A DNA stretch of 64,000 bases from Trichaptum fuscoviolaceum (Eukaryota; Basidiomycota; Agaricomycetes; Hymenochaetales; Trichaptaceae), in NCBI GenBank assembly GCA_910574455.1, contig CAJSYZ010000010.1, forward strand, positions 2,260,770 to 2,324,769. Reading direction: 5' to 3'. A program made the position numbers and the translations under genes. Below, one piece after another: positions 1 through 11,436 of this stretch (its first letter is position 1; every line of letters starts with the position of its first letter). The notes below the pieces were generated by a model. It saw nothing but the letters and a program-made list of their open reading frames with translations, had not been told where the DNA came from and did no database searches.

Positions 1-859
1 ATTTACATCCCGGAGGTATCCCAATGTGGTGCAATGGGCCCCATATGTTATGTATTAAAAATAGAATATGATCTGATGTTATACACATGTTCCCAGCTAG
101 TATTACCATATTTAGCTATCTAGATCATGTTTGATATACTTCTACTAATATAATCCGATTTTATTGCATTTTATTTGCTGCTGGTAGGCCCAGAGGAAGC
201 CTGCATATATGCAGGGGCAAATGAATATAATTATCTATTTTATGATGATTTTTACCGCTTTAGGAAGGGCCCAGAGGGGCCCAGAACACACTGGTACCCT
301 AATATGGTTGCTCAGAAGTGTAGTTCCCACGCTACAGCAAAGCGGCAGTGCCCAGGAATATTTCCTGATTTTTTGGTTATTTGTGTGCTATTTTAGAAGG
401 CCTGTAGAGCCTGCAAAGGTTAATTTGAGTTTATTCCCACGGCCTCCTCTAAAGCGGCACCAAGTGACCTGGAACCTGCCAGACCTCAGGGTCCTGGACC
501 CTGGTGTGCCTCATATCTCAAAATAGATGGAAATTATGAAATTCTGATTTATTACAGCATGCTATCAATCAACAGTGCCTGAATGCTATAATTAACCTAA
601 AAAAGCGGTGGGTATGCAATGCATTATTCTATTATCCAGTGCTATAATCCCAATTGATATTATATGCCTAGTATTCCCTAGGTATGCTGATTTACCCTAT
701 ACTGCTTCAGCCAGCATTTGCTGTAGATGATGCAGTGGATGATTTACAGCAAGGCTGTACTTCATTCAATCAGATGCTCTATATCATGCAGTGATTGCTG
801 TAATCTCATTCAATGAGTATCTCTAGTACATTCAGCAAACACTGTATTTCATTCAATGA
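1..859. other. AT-rich stretch with no recognisable gene
   Basis: I see no coding region supported by composition or family similarity. The stretch holds short repeated phrases, such as two copies of AAAGCGGCA near 340 and 450 and several ATTCAATGA repeats around 760-860. It abuts the glycine-rich end of the gag-like relic on the minus strand and is probably decayed transposon DNA. Confidence 0.4.
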
Positions 860-2741
860 ACTAACTGGCAGGACTGTCCTCCACCTCCAGCTCCTCCGCC
901 TCCTCCTCCTCCTTCATCGCCTCCTCCTCCTCCTCCGTTGTTGTTCGGGTTTCCTCCAGGTGGTCCTTCTCCTCCTCCTCCTTCATCTCCTACGGGTGCT
1001 TCACCAAATCCCCATCCTCTCCATGCAGGATTTTGTCGGCCTCCTCTGCCTCCTCTGCCTCCTCTGCCTCAACCTTGGAGATGTCTTAAGTGGAAAAAGG
1101 TACTGATACTTTCTTCTCCAAGTGGGGGTCGGAACATTGAGCGGGTAGTTTCCGTGACAGTTTGGGTAGCCATAGTACTAATGGATAGAGGTTCAATGTG
1201 AGGGCGGGTGTAAGAGAGAGATGGTTTCAGTGGGATAGGGGGGAGTATGGGTGTTCGGCGTGAGGGAGTAGGAGTTTCTGGAGCAACAGAGCTGCCTGAT
1301 TGAGAGGATCATCTGAAGAGGGTTCGATCAAGAAATCCGTCAGTGGGCGATTTGAACGAGATCGATGGGAGTTGCTGGGTTGAGGGTCGGAAGTGGAAGT
1401 TGGTTGGGGTTCTTGTGGTGGTTGTGGTAGTAGATCGGGGGTGTCGGCGGTAGTACTCTTCTCTAAGCTCTTTCCAATTTGGAGTGTGACCTTCGTATAT
1501 TTCTCGTAGTTCTGGGCCGAGTGTATGAGCTACTACCCAAGAATCAGCAGTTGGGTTGTAGATCCAAGGGGTTTCGGTAGGTTCTCCGTTGGCGTCAGGA
1601 AGATGGAAATATTGTGTTTCTTCGTTGAAGATAAGGGTGGTTGGGAACGGTGGTAGTGGGGGTTGAATGTGTTTGAACTCTCCTGCTAGACTTCGACGAG
1701 CAAGGTCCTCCCAGTTGGGGGTATAAGTGATGAAGATTTGTCGAGCTTCTTCAGCAGAGTTGGCTTTGATTGGGGTCCACCATTGTAGTAGTTGATTGTA
1801 TGACCACGATCGATAAGTTTTGTTACCAATCCTATAGTAGAAGAAGTTCTTTTCGGTGTCAAAGAAGAGTCGATTGTGTGGTGGTGGAGTGTCTGGATAT
1901 TGAGGAACAGTAGTCTGTGTAGGTGTTGGTTCTTCAGTGGTTTTCAAAGTGGTTTCTTTGTTGGTTTTGCCTGTTGTAGTAGATGAGGCTGTGTTTCGAG
2001 CCGTCTGTTTGCCTTTGTTCGCCGTGGTGATTAATCGGTTCCGGATTGATGTCCGTAACTGTCTGAATCGTAGTTTGTAAGGGTGTAGTCCGTAACACTA
2101 GCAATGTAGGGTGAATCTTCCGGGGGGTCAATTGGTGGTGCAAGGTAGTTGTGAACTATGTTTTGCGGAGTGGGTTGGTGGTGTTGACAACTACACTGGT
2201 CGATGTAGTGGTTGACGTCTTCGCTGATACTATTCCAACAGAAGTGTCGGTTTACAAAGCGAACAGTTTCAGCTTCAGTGCAATGAAGTTGTTCTCCGTG
2301 GTTGTCAAAATGGACGTAGTTTATAAAGAATTGGCGTAGGTGAGTTTCTCGAGGGATGAATAATCGGGTGTGGTTCCAGAGGAGTCCGTATTTGAAGATC
2401 CAAGGTTGGTGGTTGTCGCGTGAGTACTGCAGGTATCCAACTGTTTGGGTGTAATTGTAATACCGGTCGTCGAGTATAGTTCTGATTTGGTTTAGGATGT
2501 CGTCGAACTCTTCGGCAAAAGCGAGGAATCGGTTTCGGATGAGGTCTCTGGTTGAGTAGATGGGATCGTCAAGGGCTGGAAGTGATAGGGTGTCCGCCAC
2601 GATTGTGGTAGTGTGTAGTGTATGCGTAGAAGTCGGCAATCGTCTCCACAGATATGGACTAGTCGGATTCGATCGGGGAGAAACTCTTCTAGATAGAAGA
2701 ATGCGTTGGGATTGGTGTGGTAGATGAAGAAGATAGAGCAT
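860..2741 (-). pseudogene. Gag-like retroelement relic with an integrase-type H2C2 module, a tandem repeat domain, an RGG box and a Gly-rich tail
   Basis: The start is the ATG at 2741, just after a pyrimidine tract. Residues 1-236 (2741-2031) contain a stretch (GLLWNHTRLFIP, then HFDNH, then FCWNSISEDV and CSC) that matches the zinc-binding N-terminal domain of retroviral-type integrases, but with C-x-C in place of C-x2-C. No integrase catalytic core follows. A frameshift near 2045 links it to the next segment (1947-1309). There, two units of about 65 residues, one starting LFFDTEKN and one LIFNEETQ, each end in TPNW plus a charged helix and look like an internal duplication. The same frame continues past a TGA at 1309, through a proline-rich stretch and a second TGA near 1075, into an RGG box and a glycine run ending near 860. 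The RGG and Gly-rich end resembles Gag of fungal Ty3/gypsy elements. The function is inferred only, and the gene is broken. Confidence 0.5.
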
Positions 2742-3330
2742 CAGGAAAAAGGGAAAAAGATTATAACTAACATAATCACCCGTAATAAGCTAAAATCTCA
2801 TATATCCGCTACCTCGGCGACGTAACACATGTATTAGGGTAGAATTCTAATACAAGATGTAATCTATCTGATATATAGTTCTAATCACTTGCAAGACTTA
2901 TGGTGATTATAAGCAATTCCAACCTTGTAATATCTACAATGTAATATAATCTCCATAATCATTATGCATCTTACATTGCATTACGAAGGCTTATATCTAA
3001 TTACAGACATTATCTTCGCTACATTTGCATGTAAGCCCTATCAGAATTATAGCTCTTATATGTACTTGTGAGAGATTATAATGGATTATGAGACTTATAA
3101 GGTCTAGAATGTACTATAATCTCCGTAATCATTATGCCAAATTATATCACATTATGAAGCCTTATATTTAATTACAGACATTAATATCTGCATAGTTGCT
3201 TGGAAATGCTATCAGAATAATAGCTCATCTACGTGATTATGTGTAAATATATTGGATTATGAGCCTTACATTCACTAGAAGGTGATACAAACCCTGTGTA
3301 GTTCTTACACGGCCTTCTCACTTTCACACA
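2742..3330. repeat. AT-rich leader with tandem units of about 170 bp
   Basis: Two degenerate direct units, about 2943-3115 and 3116-3283, share the order ATAATCTCC.TAATCATTATG, CTTATAT.TAATTACAGACAT, CTATCAGAAT.ATAGCTC and GGATTATGAG. A more diverged unit may precede them. Read on the minus strand, the block ends in a pyrimidine tract (CTTTTTCCCTTTTTCC) just before the ATG of the gag-like relic. A diverged copy in the opposite orientation lies at 6840-7074 and 14942-15040. This suggests a retroelement leader or LTR-type promoter region. No gene is seen here. Confidence 0.5.
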
Positions 3331-3409
3331 AAATGATAGAATGAAAAGCATGATATGTTATTTAGTACTAGCTACATACAAGAAACGCATACAAAAAACC
3401 TACAATATC

Positions 3410-3500
3410 AAAGAGAAGCTCGTAGAACATGATGCCAACGGAGAAACCGTTGGCAAGAGTAGTAATACGATGACCGAGGATCTCTTTGACTCTGAGGCCA
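3410..3500 (-). pseudogene. Duplicate fragment of a protein kinase subdomain
   Basis: The minus-strand translation reads NGFSVGIMFYELLF. It closely matches DGFSFGVMFYELVF in the neighbouring kinase pseudogene (about 4130-4200), and the DNA is also similar over about 70 bases. It lies just beyond the stop codon of that pseudogene, so it looks like a remnant of a partial tandem duplication. It is too short to be a gene. Confidence 0.55.
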
Positions 3501-3591
3501 GCTGCGAGACAATCCTCTCGCAGATCGAGAGAGAATGCTGGCGGCTGCATGAAGATGGGCGAAAAGCATGCTTAAATTCTTCCCCTGGTCG

Positions 3592-4915
3592 TCAGCGAAG
3601 GGGGGCGAGGAATTCATACTCAACAGGGTCAGGACACCAGCGCATGAGAGCCTTTGGCTCGTCAACAAGGACGCACATGCTGAGGTACGCGCCTTCCTGA
3701 ACCTTATGTGGTGCAGTCTTCCAAGGTCCCGCGGGATACAGCGCGCGAACCACGGGCCGCGCAGTCTTCCACCCAGTGGGGACAGGCTGTGTCTTATTTG
3801 CGACCTGATCCCAGTTTCTGCGGCGGAGGTTAGCTAGAGAATGGTGCAGATGCGGTTGACTGACTTACACTCCTCGGAAGTACCGGCTCTGCAAGGTATC
3901 TTGCATCGGGATGCGGTGGTCTAGGTTCTTGGCTAGCAGACCCCACATCAGATGGCATGCCTCTGGGTAGCGCTTGCGGAACCATCGAGGAATGAACACG
4001 CTTTCGTATAGTGCGCTGGCTTCCAGATCCTTGTGATCCCTCGCACAGAAGGCCAGCTAATAAAGGCGGTGTCAGTGAGAGTGATGGGTTGGAACAGAGG
4101 AAACTCACCCCGCCGAAGACAAGCTCATAGAACATGACGCCAAAGGAGAAACCGTCGGCCTTGTACGAGTAGTGGTCGCCGCGGAGCATCTCTAGTGCCA
4201 TGTAGCCCGTTGCGCCTCACTTGCCCTTAGTCCTGTGCCAATAGTCATCGTAAGTTAGTACCTCGTCAATGCTTACCGCATGTCCATTGAAAACGTGTGC
4301 GAGGCCGAAGTCCCCAATGACGAGCCGACCGTGCTCATCCATGAAGACGCTGTCGGGCTTAAGGTCGCGATGGACGATGGCCCTGGTTGTGCAGGGTGCC
4401 CACGGCATAGCACTATGGAAAAATATGAGATACAACTTGGGGGAAAGGAAGCGGAGACGTACAAGTTGCGCCATTATGAACTTGATTTCATGCATGCGGA
4501 ACAGCTTCTTCGCGTTGCTCATCGCACCTCACAAAGTACCACCGGCGGCCAAGCCCTGGATGATGATGAAGTTGTGCGGGTCCATGAAGCATTCTATAAG
4601 AGGGGTAAAATAGGGTGAGTTAAGTAAAGCCAGGTCAGAAAGGATCCTCTTCTCTGTCAACATGTCCCGACTGTCTCGGTCGACATTCGCGCGTGGAATC
4701 TGCTTGATCACGACCTTCTTGCCGTATTCGCGGTGGGAGATGTCCACGGCTGAATCCGCCGTTCCCGAGGACGACTTCGAGCCTGTAGTCATCAAGTCGT
4801 TTGCAGAGCGTCTCGCGGGCGAGCTTTGCAGCGTCCGTGTTCCCGCGTGACACTGCCACCGTGCCACACTGGGTGTAACATAGTATGCAAGCATACAGTC
4901 ACACTCGGGTGGCAC
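3592..4915 (-). pseudogene. AGC-type Ser/Thr protein kinase pseudogene with introns
   Basis: Kinase landmarks appear in order on the minus strand: a glycine loop GNGGFS near 4755, VVIKQIP with the ATP-binding lysine, HRDLKPD, DFG, an activation segment ending GYMALE (Ala-Leu in place of Ala-Pro) and SFGVMFYEL. An AGC-like tail beginning YFRGVNWDQV ends at a TGA at 3592-3594. Introns with good borders are visible, for example GTAAGC...CACAG near 4230-4275 with a CTAAC branch, one near 4060-4108, one after RYFRGV and one after FIMAQL. Lesions include a frameshift directly after the glycine loop, an in-frame TGA after GGTL, a 1-bp shift before the HRD motif and a stop or frame problem before GYMALE. 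It was once a spliced kinase gene and cannot now be functional. The exact subfamily is uncertain. Confidence 0.8.
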
Positions 4916-5005
4916 AGTAGTAAATCATCAAAAAAAGAAGATAAAATACGAGTAGAGTACAATCACATACCATCAACAGCAGAAATACATAGATTTTAAG
5001 GCCAT

Positions 5006-5075
5006 CCTGGGGATGGATGGATGGAGGAGGGGATGGATGGACAATGACAAAGGGGAAAGAGAGAGAGAGAGGTAG
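5006..5075. repeat. GGAT/GA simple repeats
   Basis: Runs of GGATGGAT and GAGAGAGA occur between the kinase and COPB2 pseudogenes. The spacer 4916-5145 shows no other feature. Confidence 0.6.
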
Positions 5076-5145
5076 GGAGGAGAGCTCGTTGAACGCGACG
5101 CGGTCTTGTTGATAATTCAAACTCCGCAGCATCATCAAGCCTGAA

Positions 5146-6759
5146 ATTGCTAAGTCCGTGAAAACTCCACGACTTCCAGCTACGGGTCTTCAATTACAAC
5201 ACTCGCGAGAAAGTGACTGCATTCGAGGCCTGTCCTGTTTACATTCGATGACTTGCCGCTGTTTATCCTACACTTAGCAACGTGTTGACGGGCTGCGATG
5301 ATATGACTATCAAAGCATGGGACTGGGATGAATAGTGGAAGTGTATTCGGGTGCGTACATCTACCACTCCAAAATCAGACCTCGTCTAATTAGCTCTGAA
5401 GATATCTGAAGGACACACACGCACAACATTATGAACCTTGTATTCAAATAAAAATATCGGACTATCTAAGCAAAAGTTGTGTCCAGACGTGGATGCGCAC
5501 ACCAACAACATCTCGTTTGCCGTCTTTCACTCCAGCCTCCCTTTGATAGTCAGCGGTTCGGACGATGGTACGATTAAGATCAGGAACTCGGCCACGTACC
5601 GCCTGGAAAACTCCTTGAGCTACGCTCTTGAGTGTGTATGGTGCATTGCTATCCGACCGCAGGGAAACGAGGTTGCCGTAGGGTACGACGAAGGTGTGGT
5701 TGTGGTCAAACTTGGCCGTGACGAGCCTTCCTACAGCATGGATCCTTCAGGCAAGCAAGTGTACACCCGCAAGACAGACGTCTTGTCCGCAATCTCCAGG
5801 GTGCTGCGGAAGGCGGGACGCACGAAGGAAAACGCATCCCGCTGTCTGTGCGGGGACTCGGTACGTCGGAAATTTTCGCGACTTCCCTTCAACAATTGCC
5901 TAACGGGCGCTTCATCACCGTGGTCGGAGATGGAGAGTACATTATCTCCATCGCACTGGTATGGAGAAACAAGACATTTGGCAGCGGCTCTTCATTTGCA
6001 TGGGCATCCGACTCCAACACCTGTCTGGGATAGACACAGGAGATGAGGGTGTTGAAGAGGCATTTGACGTTGTCGCAGAAATTTCTGAAAGGTATGATTT
6101 CTTGCTCACTCTATCACTAGTCCTTCCATTGAACTTCACATTTTGGCGTCAAGATCTCGAAGTGGATTGGCGATAGCTTTATCTACACGAATGCCGCTAA
6201 GCGGCTTAATGACCTGATTGGCAGTGAAACACAGATCGTAACACAAGTTTCCTCTCTTCATCCTCCTCGACTTCTACACGCTGACATGGAACAATAGCTT
6301 TAAGTAACTACTGGGCTACGTCCCCGCTCACAACCGCATTTATCTCGCCGATAGAGACATTAAAGTATTTCCGAGTGAGTGCAATCTACATATTTTATGG
6401 AGGCTGCGGAGGAGATTCTGCCTACTATACCAAAAGAGCAGCGGAGTAAAGTCGCACGTTTCCTAGAAGCTCGGGGTACGTCTATGAGAATCATCGAATT
6501 CAACAGCAAAACTGATTCAATTGCTATCCTTTTCACAGATCTTAAGGAACTCGCATTACAGGTTACAACAGACCCCGATCATAAGTTCGACCTCGCGCTT
6601 CATCTCGACGATCTAGATGCGGAAGTCGGTGACCACGCGCTGGCCATCTGGCGCTTCGACCTTGCACGGGAATGCTTTGAGAATGCGGGAGACCCAAGTC
6701 CGCTCCTCCTGGTGGTACGCGACCGGGATGGTCTCACGAACTTCCAGGACCCTGCATAG
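5146..6759 (+). pseudogene. SEC27: Coatomer subunit beta-prime (COPB2/SEC27) pseudogene
   Basis: COPB2 is a WD40-repeat subunit of the COPI vesicle coat that acts in Golgi-to-ER transport. The collinear segments are typical of the family: RVFNYNTREKVTAFEA, then DDMTIKAWDWD, SGSDDGTIKI, TYRLENSL, VWCIAIRPQGNEVAVGYDEG, VVVKLGRDEPS, RGLGTSEIFATSL, VVGDGEYII, FGSGSSFAWASDS, SFIYTNAAKRLNDLIG, LPTIPKEQRSKVARFLEARG and TDPDHKFDLALHL. At least one WD repeat is missing between about 5345 and 5430, and the protein is truncated at both ends. Stops (for example in the 5240s and 5330s) and several frame changes break it. Introns remain, such as GTATGATTTC...CAAG near 6090-6155, so it is a DNA-level copy and not a processed one. 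Confidence 0.88.
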
Positions 6760-7074
6760 TCTTACCTTGTGAAGTGTTAGCTTCTTAGTATAGCTCTTCT
6801 GTATAATCTGAAAAAATTGAGAATACAATGACTTTTAAAACTTGCATTTCCGGTATTACTTCGTAAGACTAGCATCTGAATTGTATCACTCTTATAACAG
6901 TGCTATATGCCTTTCAGATAATTGTATGACATTTTAGCAAAATATATGATGGACATAATTATGATACCATTCTTACAAGGGGACTATCAGCAAGATAGCA
7001 GGATTATAATGTCAGAGTAAGCCTTATGGAGGATTATATTCTATCGAAAGCATTATGACATCTTATAATCACGG
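6760..7074 (+). other. AT-rich leader copy, left part, interrupted by gypsy1
   Basis: The part from about 6840 resembles the inverted leader at 2742-3330; both share a GGAG..ATTATATT block followed by CTTATAATCAC. It is interrupted at 7070-7074 (CACGG) by gypsy1 and resumes at 14942. No gene is seen in it. Confidence 0.45.
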
Positions 7075-7584
7075 TGTTACGACCTAGAGTGGTTCCTTCG
7101 CTTTTGAGACCCTGAATCGGACACGGACGACGATCGGACACAATGAGCGGTGGTTCTCACTCTGAGAAGCACTTTACAAGAGGCCAAAAGTGGAGTGCTT
7201 CGCAGGGGGATCCGCGGTTTTGATGAACAAAGGTAAAAACTATACAGTACCAAGCCACTGGACCCTGATCCGACTAGGTCCGACCTATACCGCTGACGTA
7301 AGTCGGAGTTCGGGGTCCCGCTCTAGTCGGGGTCCCGCATCGGTAGAGCGGAGGTTCGAGTTGGAGTGGCGGAAGAAAGAAAGAAAAGAGAATTGCTTGC
7401 AGGGCGCTTGTCCTAGCGGCCTGCAAACATACAGGCAAGTAACCTACGCAAAAAGGAAGAGAATCGGAGTCAAAGAAAGTCCGGTTTCGGACCGGACATG
7501 TCGGGGATCCGACTCGGAGTGTGATCGTAAAAGAAAATAAAAGAAAATAAAAGAAATAAAATAACCTGAGGCGGATTCCTGACA
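7075..7584 (-). repeat. gypsy1 3' LTR
   Basis: 510 bp, beginning TGTTACGACC and ending CCTGACA on the plus strand. A minus-strand polypurine tract (GGAGGGGGATAA) abuts it at 7585-7596. Confidence 0.95.
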
Positions 7585-7626
7585 TTATCCCCCTCCAAGG
7601 GCGCTCCTAAAGAGCGCGCGCGTTAG

Positions 7627-10600
7627 TTAGCGAATGGCGTCGGGGTACCGACGATAGAACTTTCGGATAACGGCGGGGGCATGCTCCATGTTCGCGGCAT
7701 CGATCCATTGGTCTTCCTCGGGTCCATAGCCTTTCCAGCGAACCAAATACTGCAGGGTCCGACCTCGACCGCTTCGGCGCGAATTAAGGACTTCGGATAC
7801 TTCGTATTCGACGTCGCTGTCGACGTTTACGGGCTCTGGCGGTGTCTGGACGCGACCAGGAATAGTGTCCGGTGTATACTTCGTGAGAAGCGACACATGG
7901 AACACTGGGTGAATCCGCATAGTCGCAGGCAGCTGAAGCTCGTAATTCAAGAGTCCGATCTTCTGCAAAACCGTGTAGGGTCCGAGTCTCCGCGGATTCA
8001 GCTTGCGCGTGCCCAGTATTGCGATATTCCGTGCGTCGAGCCATACCTTGTCTCCTGGTCGAATGTCCGGCGTGTCTGCATGTCCCTGGTCGTAATACCG
8101 CTTCATCCGCTCCGCTGCGACTTCGAGAGCCGCGCGAGCGTCCTCCTGAGCCTTCTGAAGCAGGTCGAGTCGGTCATCCGCTGCGGGTACCGTCGAAAGT
8201 CCGGCACTCGGTACGATAGTGAACTCGGGGTCGTATCCATACAACAGCGCGAAGGGAGACACCTTGGTAGCGGAGTGCGCTCGAGTGTTGTGCGCAAACT
8301 CCGCCATGGGCAGTAACTCCGACCAATTTTCCTGTCGGACGTCGGTGAACGCGCGGAGATACTGTTCCAACTCCTGGTTCACCCGCTCGGTCTGACCGTC
8401 CGTCTGCGGGTGGAAGGATGTCGATGTTGCGCCCTCAATACCGAGTCGGTGGAGTACCGCCTTCATAAACCGGGAGACAAACTGTGTACCCCGGTCCGAA
8501 ATGACTTTGCGCGGTGTACCATGGTGTTTCCAGACTTCGGACACAAACAAGTCGGCCGTCCGCGCAGAGTCAATATCCGAGGTCGTCGGTATGAAATGGG
8601 CCTGCTTGGTGAGTCGGTCTACAACCACGAAGATGGCATCGTATTCGCCGGACTGTGGCAGCTGTGTGATGAAGTCGCATGAAATGACCTGCCACGGTCC
8701 GTCTGGTACTTCGTTGGGCTGGAGCGGACCAACCGGACGTTGCGGGATGTTCTTCGTCCGCATACAAGTGTCACAGCCCGACACATACCGCTCGACGAAT
8801 GTAGACATACCAGGCCACCAGTAGTTCCGACTCACCTGCTCGTAGGTCTTCCAACGACCCGGATGTCCGACCGGAAGCAAATCGTGGTGTAACTTGACGA
8901 TATCGCGGCGGATCTCCTCGTCCTTCGGCACATAGACCTTACCCCGGTACAGCAGCAGCCCATCCTCCGTGTTCCACTCCTCTAGATCGTTCGCCAGCGC
9001 GCGCGGAGCCCCTTCCTTCACCTTCTCGATTGCCTCGACCAATTCCTCGTCAAACCTCTCGGACTCCCGAATCCTCCGCAACAACTCCGTATCCCCCTCT
9101 GCCCGGACCATCCCTCGTCGCATCGCCAACGTGTAGAAGCGGTTCGTGTCCAGCAGGACCTTGTTCGTATTGTCCGGTCCGTCAGGGCGAAGATCTTCGC
9201 GCCTGGACAAAGCATCCGGCTTTCCACCGAGTCGTCCGGGACGGTGACGGATCAGAACGTCAAAACGGCTAAGGAACAAGCTCCAGCGGGCCTGGCGTCT
9301 CGTAAGGTTTCGGGCTTCCGCAAAGAAGAGCAGGTTGCGGTGGTCCGACACAATATCAATTTTGTGCGGACTTCCTTCGAGATAGTGCCGCCACTCGTCC
9401 AAGGCTCGGACGATGGCTAGAAGCTCCTTGTCATGGATCTCATAGTTCCTCTCCGCATCGCCCAGGGACTTCGAATAGTAGGCCACTGGGTGAATGTCAC
9501 CATCTGGTCCGATCTGCGAAAGTACCGCTCCGGTCGCGAAGTCCGAAGCATCGCATTCAAGGATGAAGGGTTTCTCGAGGTCGGGCATCGCGAGGACCGG
9601 TGCCTCCGCAAACTTCTTCTTCAGACCATCGAAGGACTCTTGCTGGCGGGTAGTCCAGCGCCACTGGACATCCTTCCGCAACAATTCGGTCATGGGAACC
9701 GCCAGCTTCGAGAAGTCCTTGATAAAACGTCGGTAGAAGTTTGCGAACCCCAAGAAAGCCTGAATGTCCTTCACCTTCGCCGGAGTCGGCCAGTCGGCCA
9801 CCGCTTCGACCTTCTTCGGATCCATTGAGATAATTCCAGAGCCAATGATCATGCCCAAGTACTCGATGGAGTCCTTGTGGAACTCGCACTTTTCGGGCTT
9901 ACAGAACAGGTCATACTTTTCCAAACGTCGGAGTACCTCCTTAACGTGTTCCTCGTGCTCCGACTCGTTCTCCGAAAATATGCAGATGTCATCGAGGTAG
10001 ATAATGACAATAACATCCAGCATGTCCTTGAAGAGCTCGTTCATCATCCGCTGAAACGTAGCAGGTGCGTTCGTAAGTCCGAAAGTCATAACGGTCGGTT
10101 CGAAGTGTCCTTCCTGAGTCCGAAAAGCGGCCTTCCACTCGTCGCCTTCCTTGATGCGGATATTGTTGTATCCAGCCCGCAAGTCGAGCTTCGTGAAAAC
10201 GCGGGCCTTCTTCAAGGAATCGATGAGTTCGGTGGTCAGGGGAAGCGGGTACCGATTTTTGACGGTGATTTCATTGAGTTTTCGGTAGTCGACGACCATC
10301 CGAAGCGATCCGTCCTTCTTTTTGATGAAGAAGACCGGAGCAGCGGCGGGGGACTTCGACGGACGGATGTAGCCCTTGCGGAGGTTCTCCTCAATGAACT
10401 CCTTCAAGGCTGCACGTTCCGCCGGTGCCATAGGATAGATCTTACTGTACGAAGGGGTCGATCCGGGCTCCAAGTCGATCGCATGGTCAAACGGCTTCCT
10501 CTCGGGCAACCGTTCGGTCTCTGACTTCGAAAACACCTTCGCAAACTCGCGGTACTGCGGGGGGACCATCTCCTCGAAGGACTTGTCGCCCTCCTTCACT

Positions 10601-11430
10601 GCCGACTTCTCTGCAATCGCCTGCGACCAGGTATACGAGGCCGCAACTTTATGCACAAAGTCCGGATCGTCCGCCACATAGAACTGCTCCGCGTCATGGT
10701 AGATGTCCATGTACTTTTCGGAGTACCGAAATCCGGGGGGAATCTTCGCAAGGTCGTCAGACTCACTGTCCGACTCGTCTGAATCATCACCGACTTCCGC
10801 AACGCAGACTCTCGCATGGGGCTGCGGTCGCGGTCACATCTGTCGACTGTTCTTGCATCGCGCGGCCCGCAACTTGCGAACAGCGCGGGGTAGCGGTTGT
10901 CCGGCTTCTACGACTCTTGCCGCTTCGACAGGGCGGCATTCGTTCGGACATCGCGTAAAGCTGATGGTCTCGTCGTTCCAATCAATCTCCGGGTTATGGT
11001 GGTGTAGCCAATCTATCCCAATGATCAACGGATAGTCTCCGATGTTTGCCACTGTGGCATCGACTTCTTCTTTGTGTCCACCGATCTCCAGAGTAAGTCG
11101 GACTTGGTCTGTAATCGGACCACTCTGGTTCAGCGAATCGTCGGCGTTGTACACCTTGATCGGTCGGTCGAGAGGACGAGTACGTAGTCCGAACTTCCGC
11201 ACCAACTTCTGGTTGATAATCACCGAAAATGCACCGCAGTCTAGCAGCGCTCTCATGCTCAAAATCTTTCGGCCGTCACTTATTCTCACTGGGACATGGA
11301 TGAATCGACGCAAACTCTTGTGTATTAGCGAAGTACGATTGTACACAGAGGGATCGGACACATCATCATCTAACAGCGAAAATCGGTTCGGGGTCTTTGG
11401 CGGAACGACCGTGCGCCTAGACCCACTCAA
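7627..11430 (-). CDS. pol: gypsy1 pol: protease, reverse transcriptase, RNase H, integrase, chromodomain (one in-frame stop)
   Basis: The polyprotein copies the element RNA into DNA and integrates it. Protease (11430-10834) has the retropepsin-like context ALLDCGA, with Cys in place of the usual Ser/Thr, and IIGIDWL. A TGA at 10834-10836 is followed in the same frame by an acidic linker and the rest of pol. RT carries YLDDI; RNase H carries VIECDAS-like (ILECDASDFATGAVLSQ) and YEIHDKELLAIV. Integrase has an H2C2 zinc module (GHPGRWKT...CDTCMRTK), core motifs CDFI...DRLTKQ and SDRGTQF, and HPQTDGQTERVNQ. The end is a chromodomain (EYEVSEVL...YLVRWKGYGPEEDQWI) that places it among chromoviruses. 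It overlaps the end of gag in the -1 frame. Apart from the TGA, the frame is open for 3.8 kb. Confidence 0.93.
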
Positions 11431-11436
11431 AAACCC
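11430..11436 (-). promoter_or_regulatory. -1 ribosomal frameshift heptamer (GGGTTTT) at the gag/pol junction
   Basis: Read on the minus strand, the last gag codons are CAG GGT TTT TGA. This contains G GGT TTT, a canonical X XXY YYZ slippery heptamer directly before the gag stop (11427-11429). A -1 slip continues into TTG AGT, exactly the frame of the protease ORF. The arrangement is visible in the sequence; its activity is inferred. Confidence 0.7.

Noticed and set aside
7681..8316. Long plus-strand frames within the pol region of gypsy1
   Set aside because: They are antisense shadows of a well-supported pol frame; the same holds for similar frames opposite gypsy2 and copia1.
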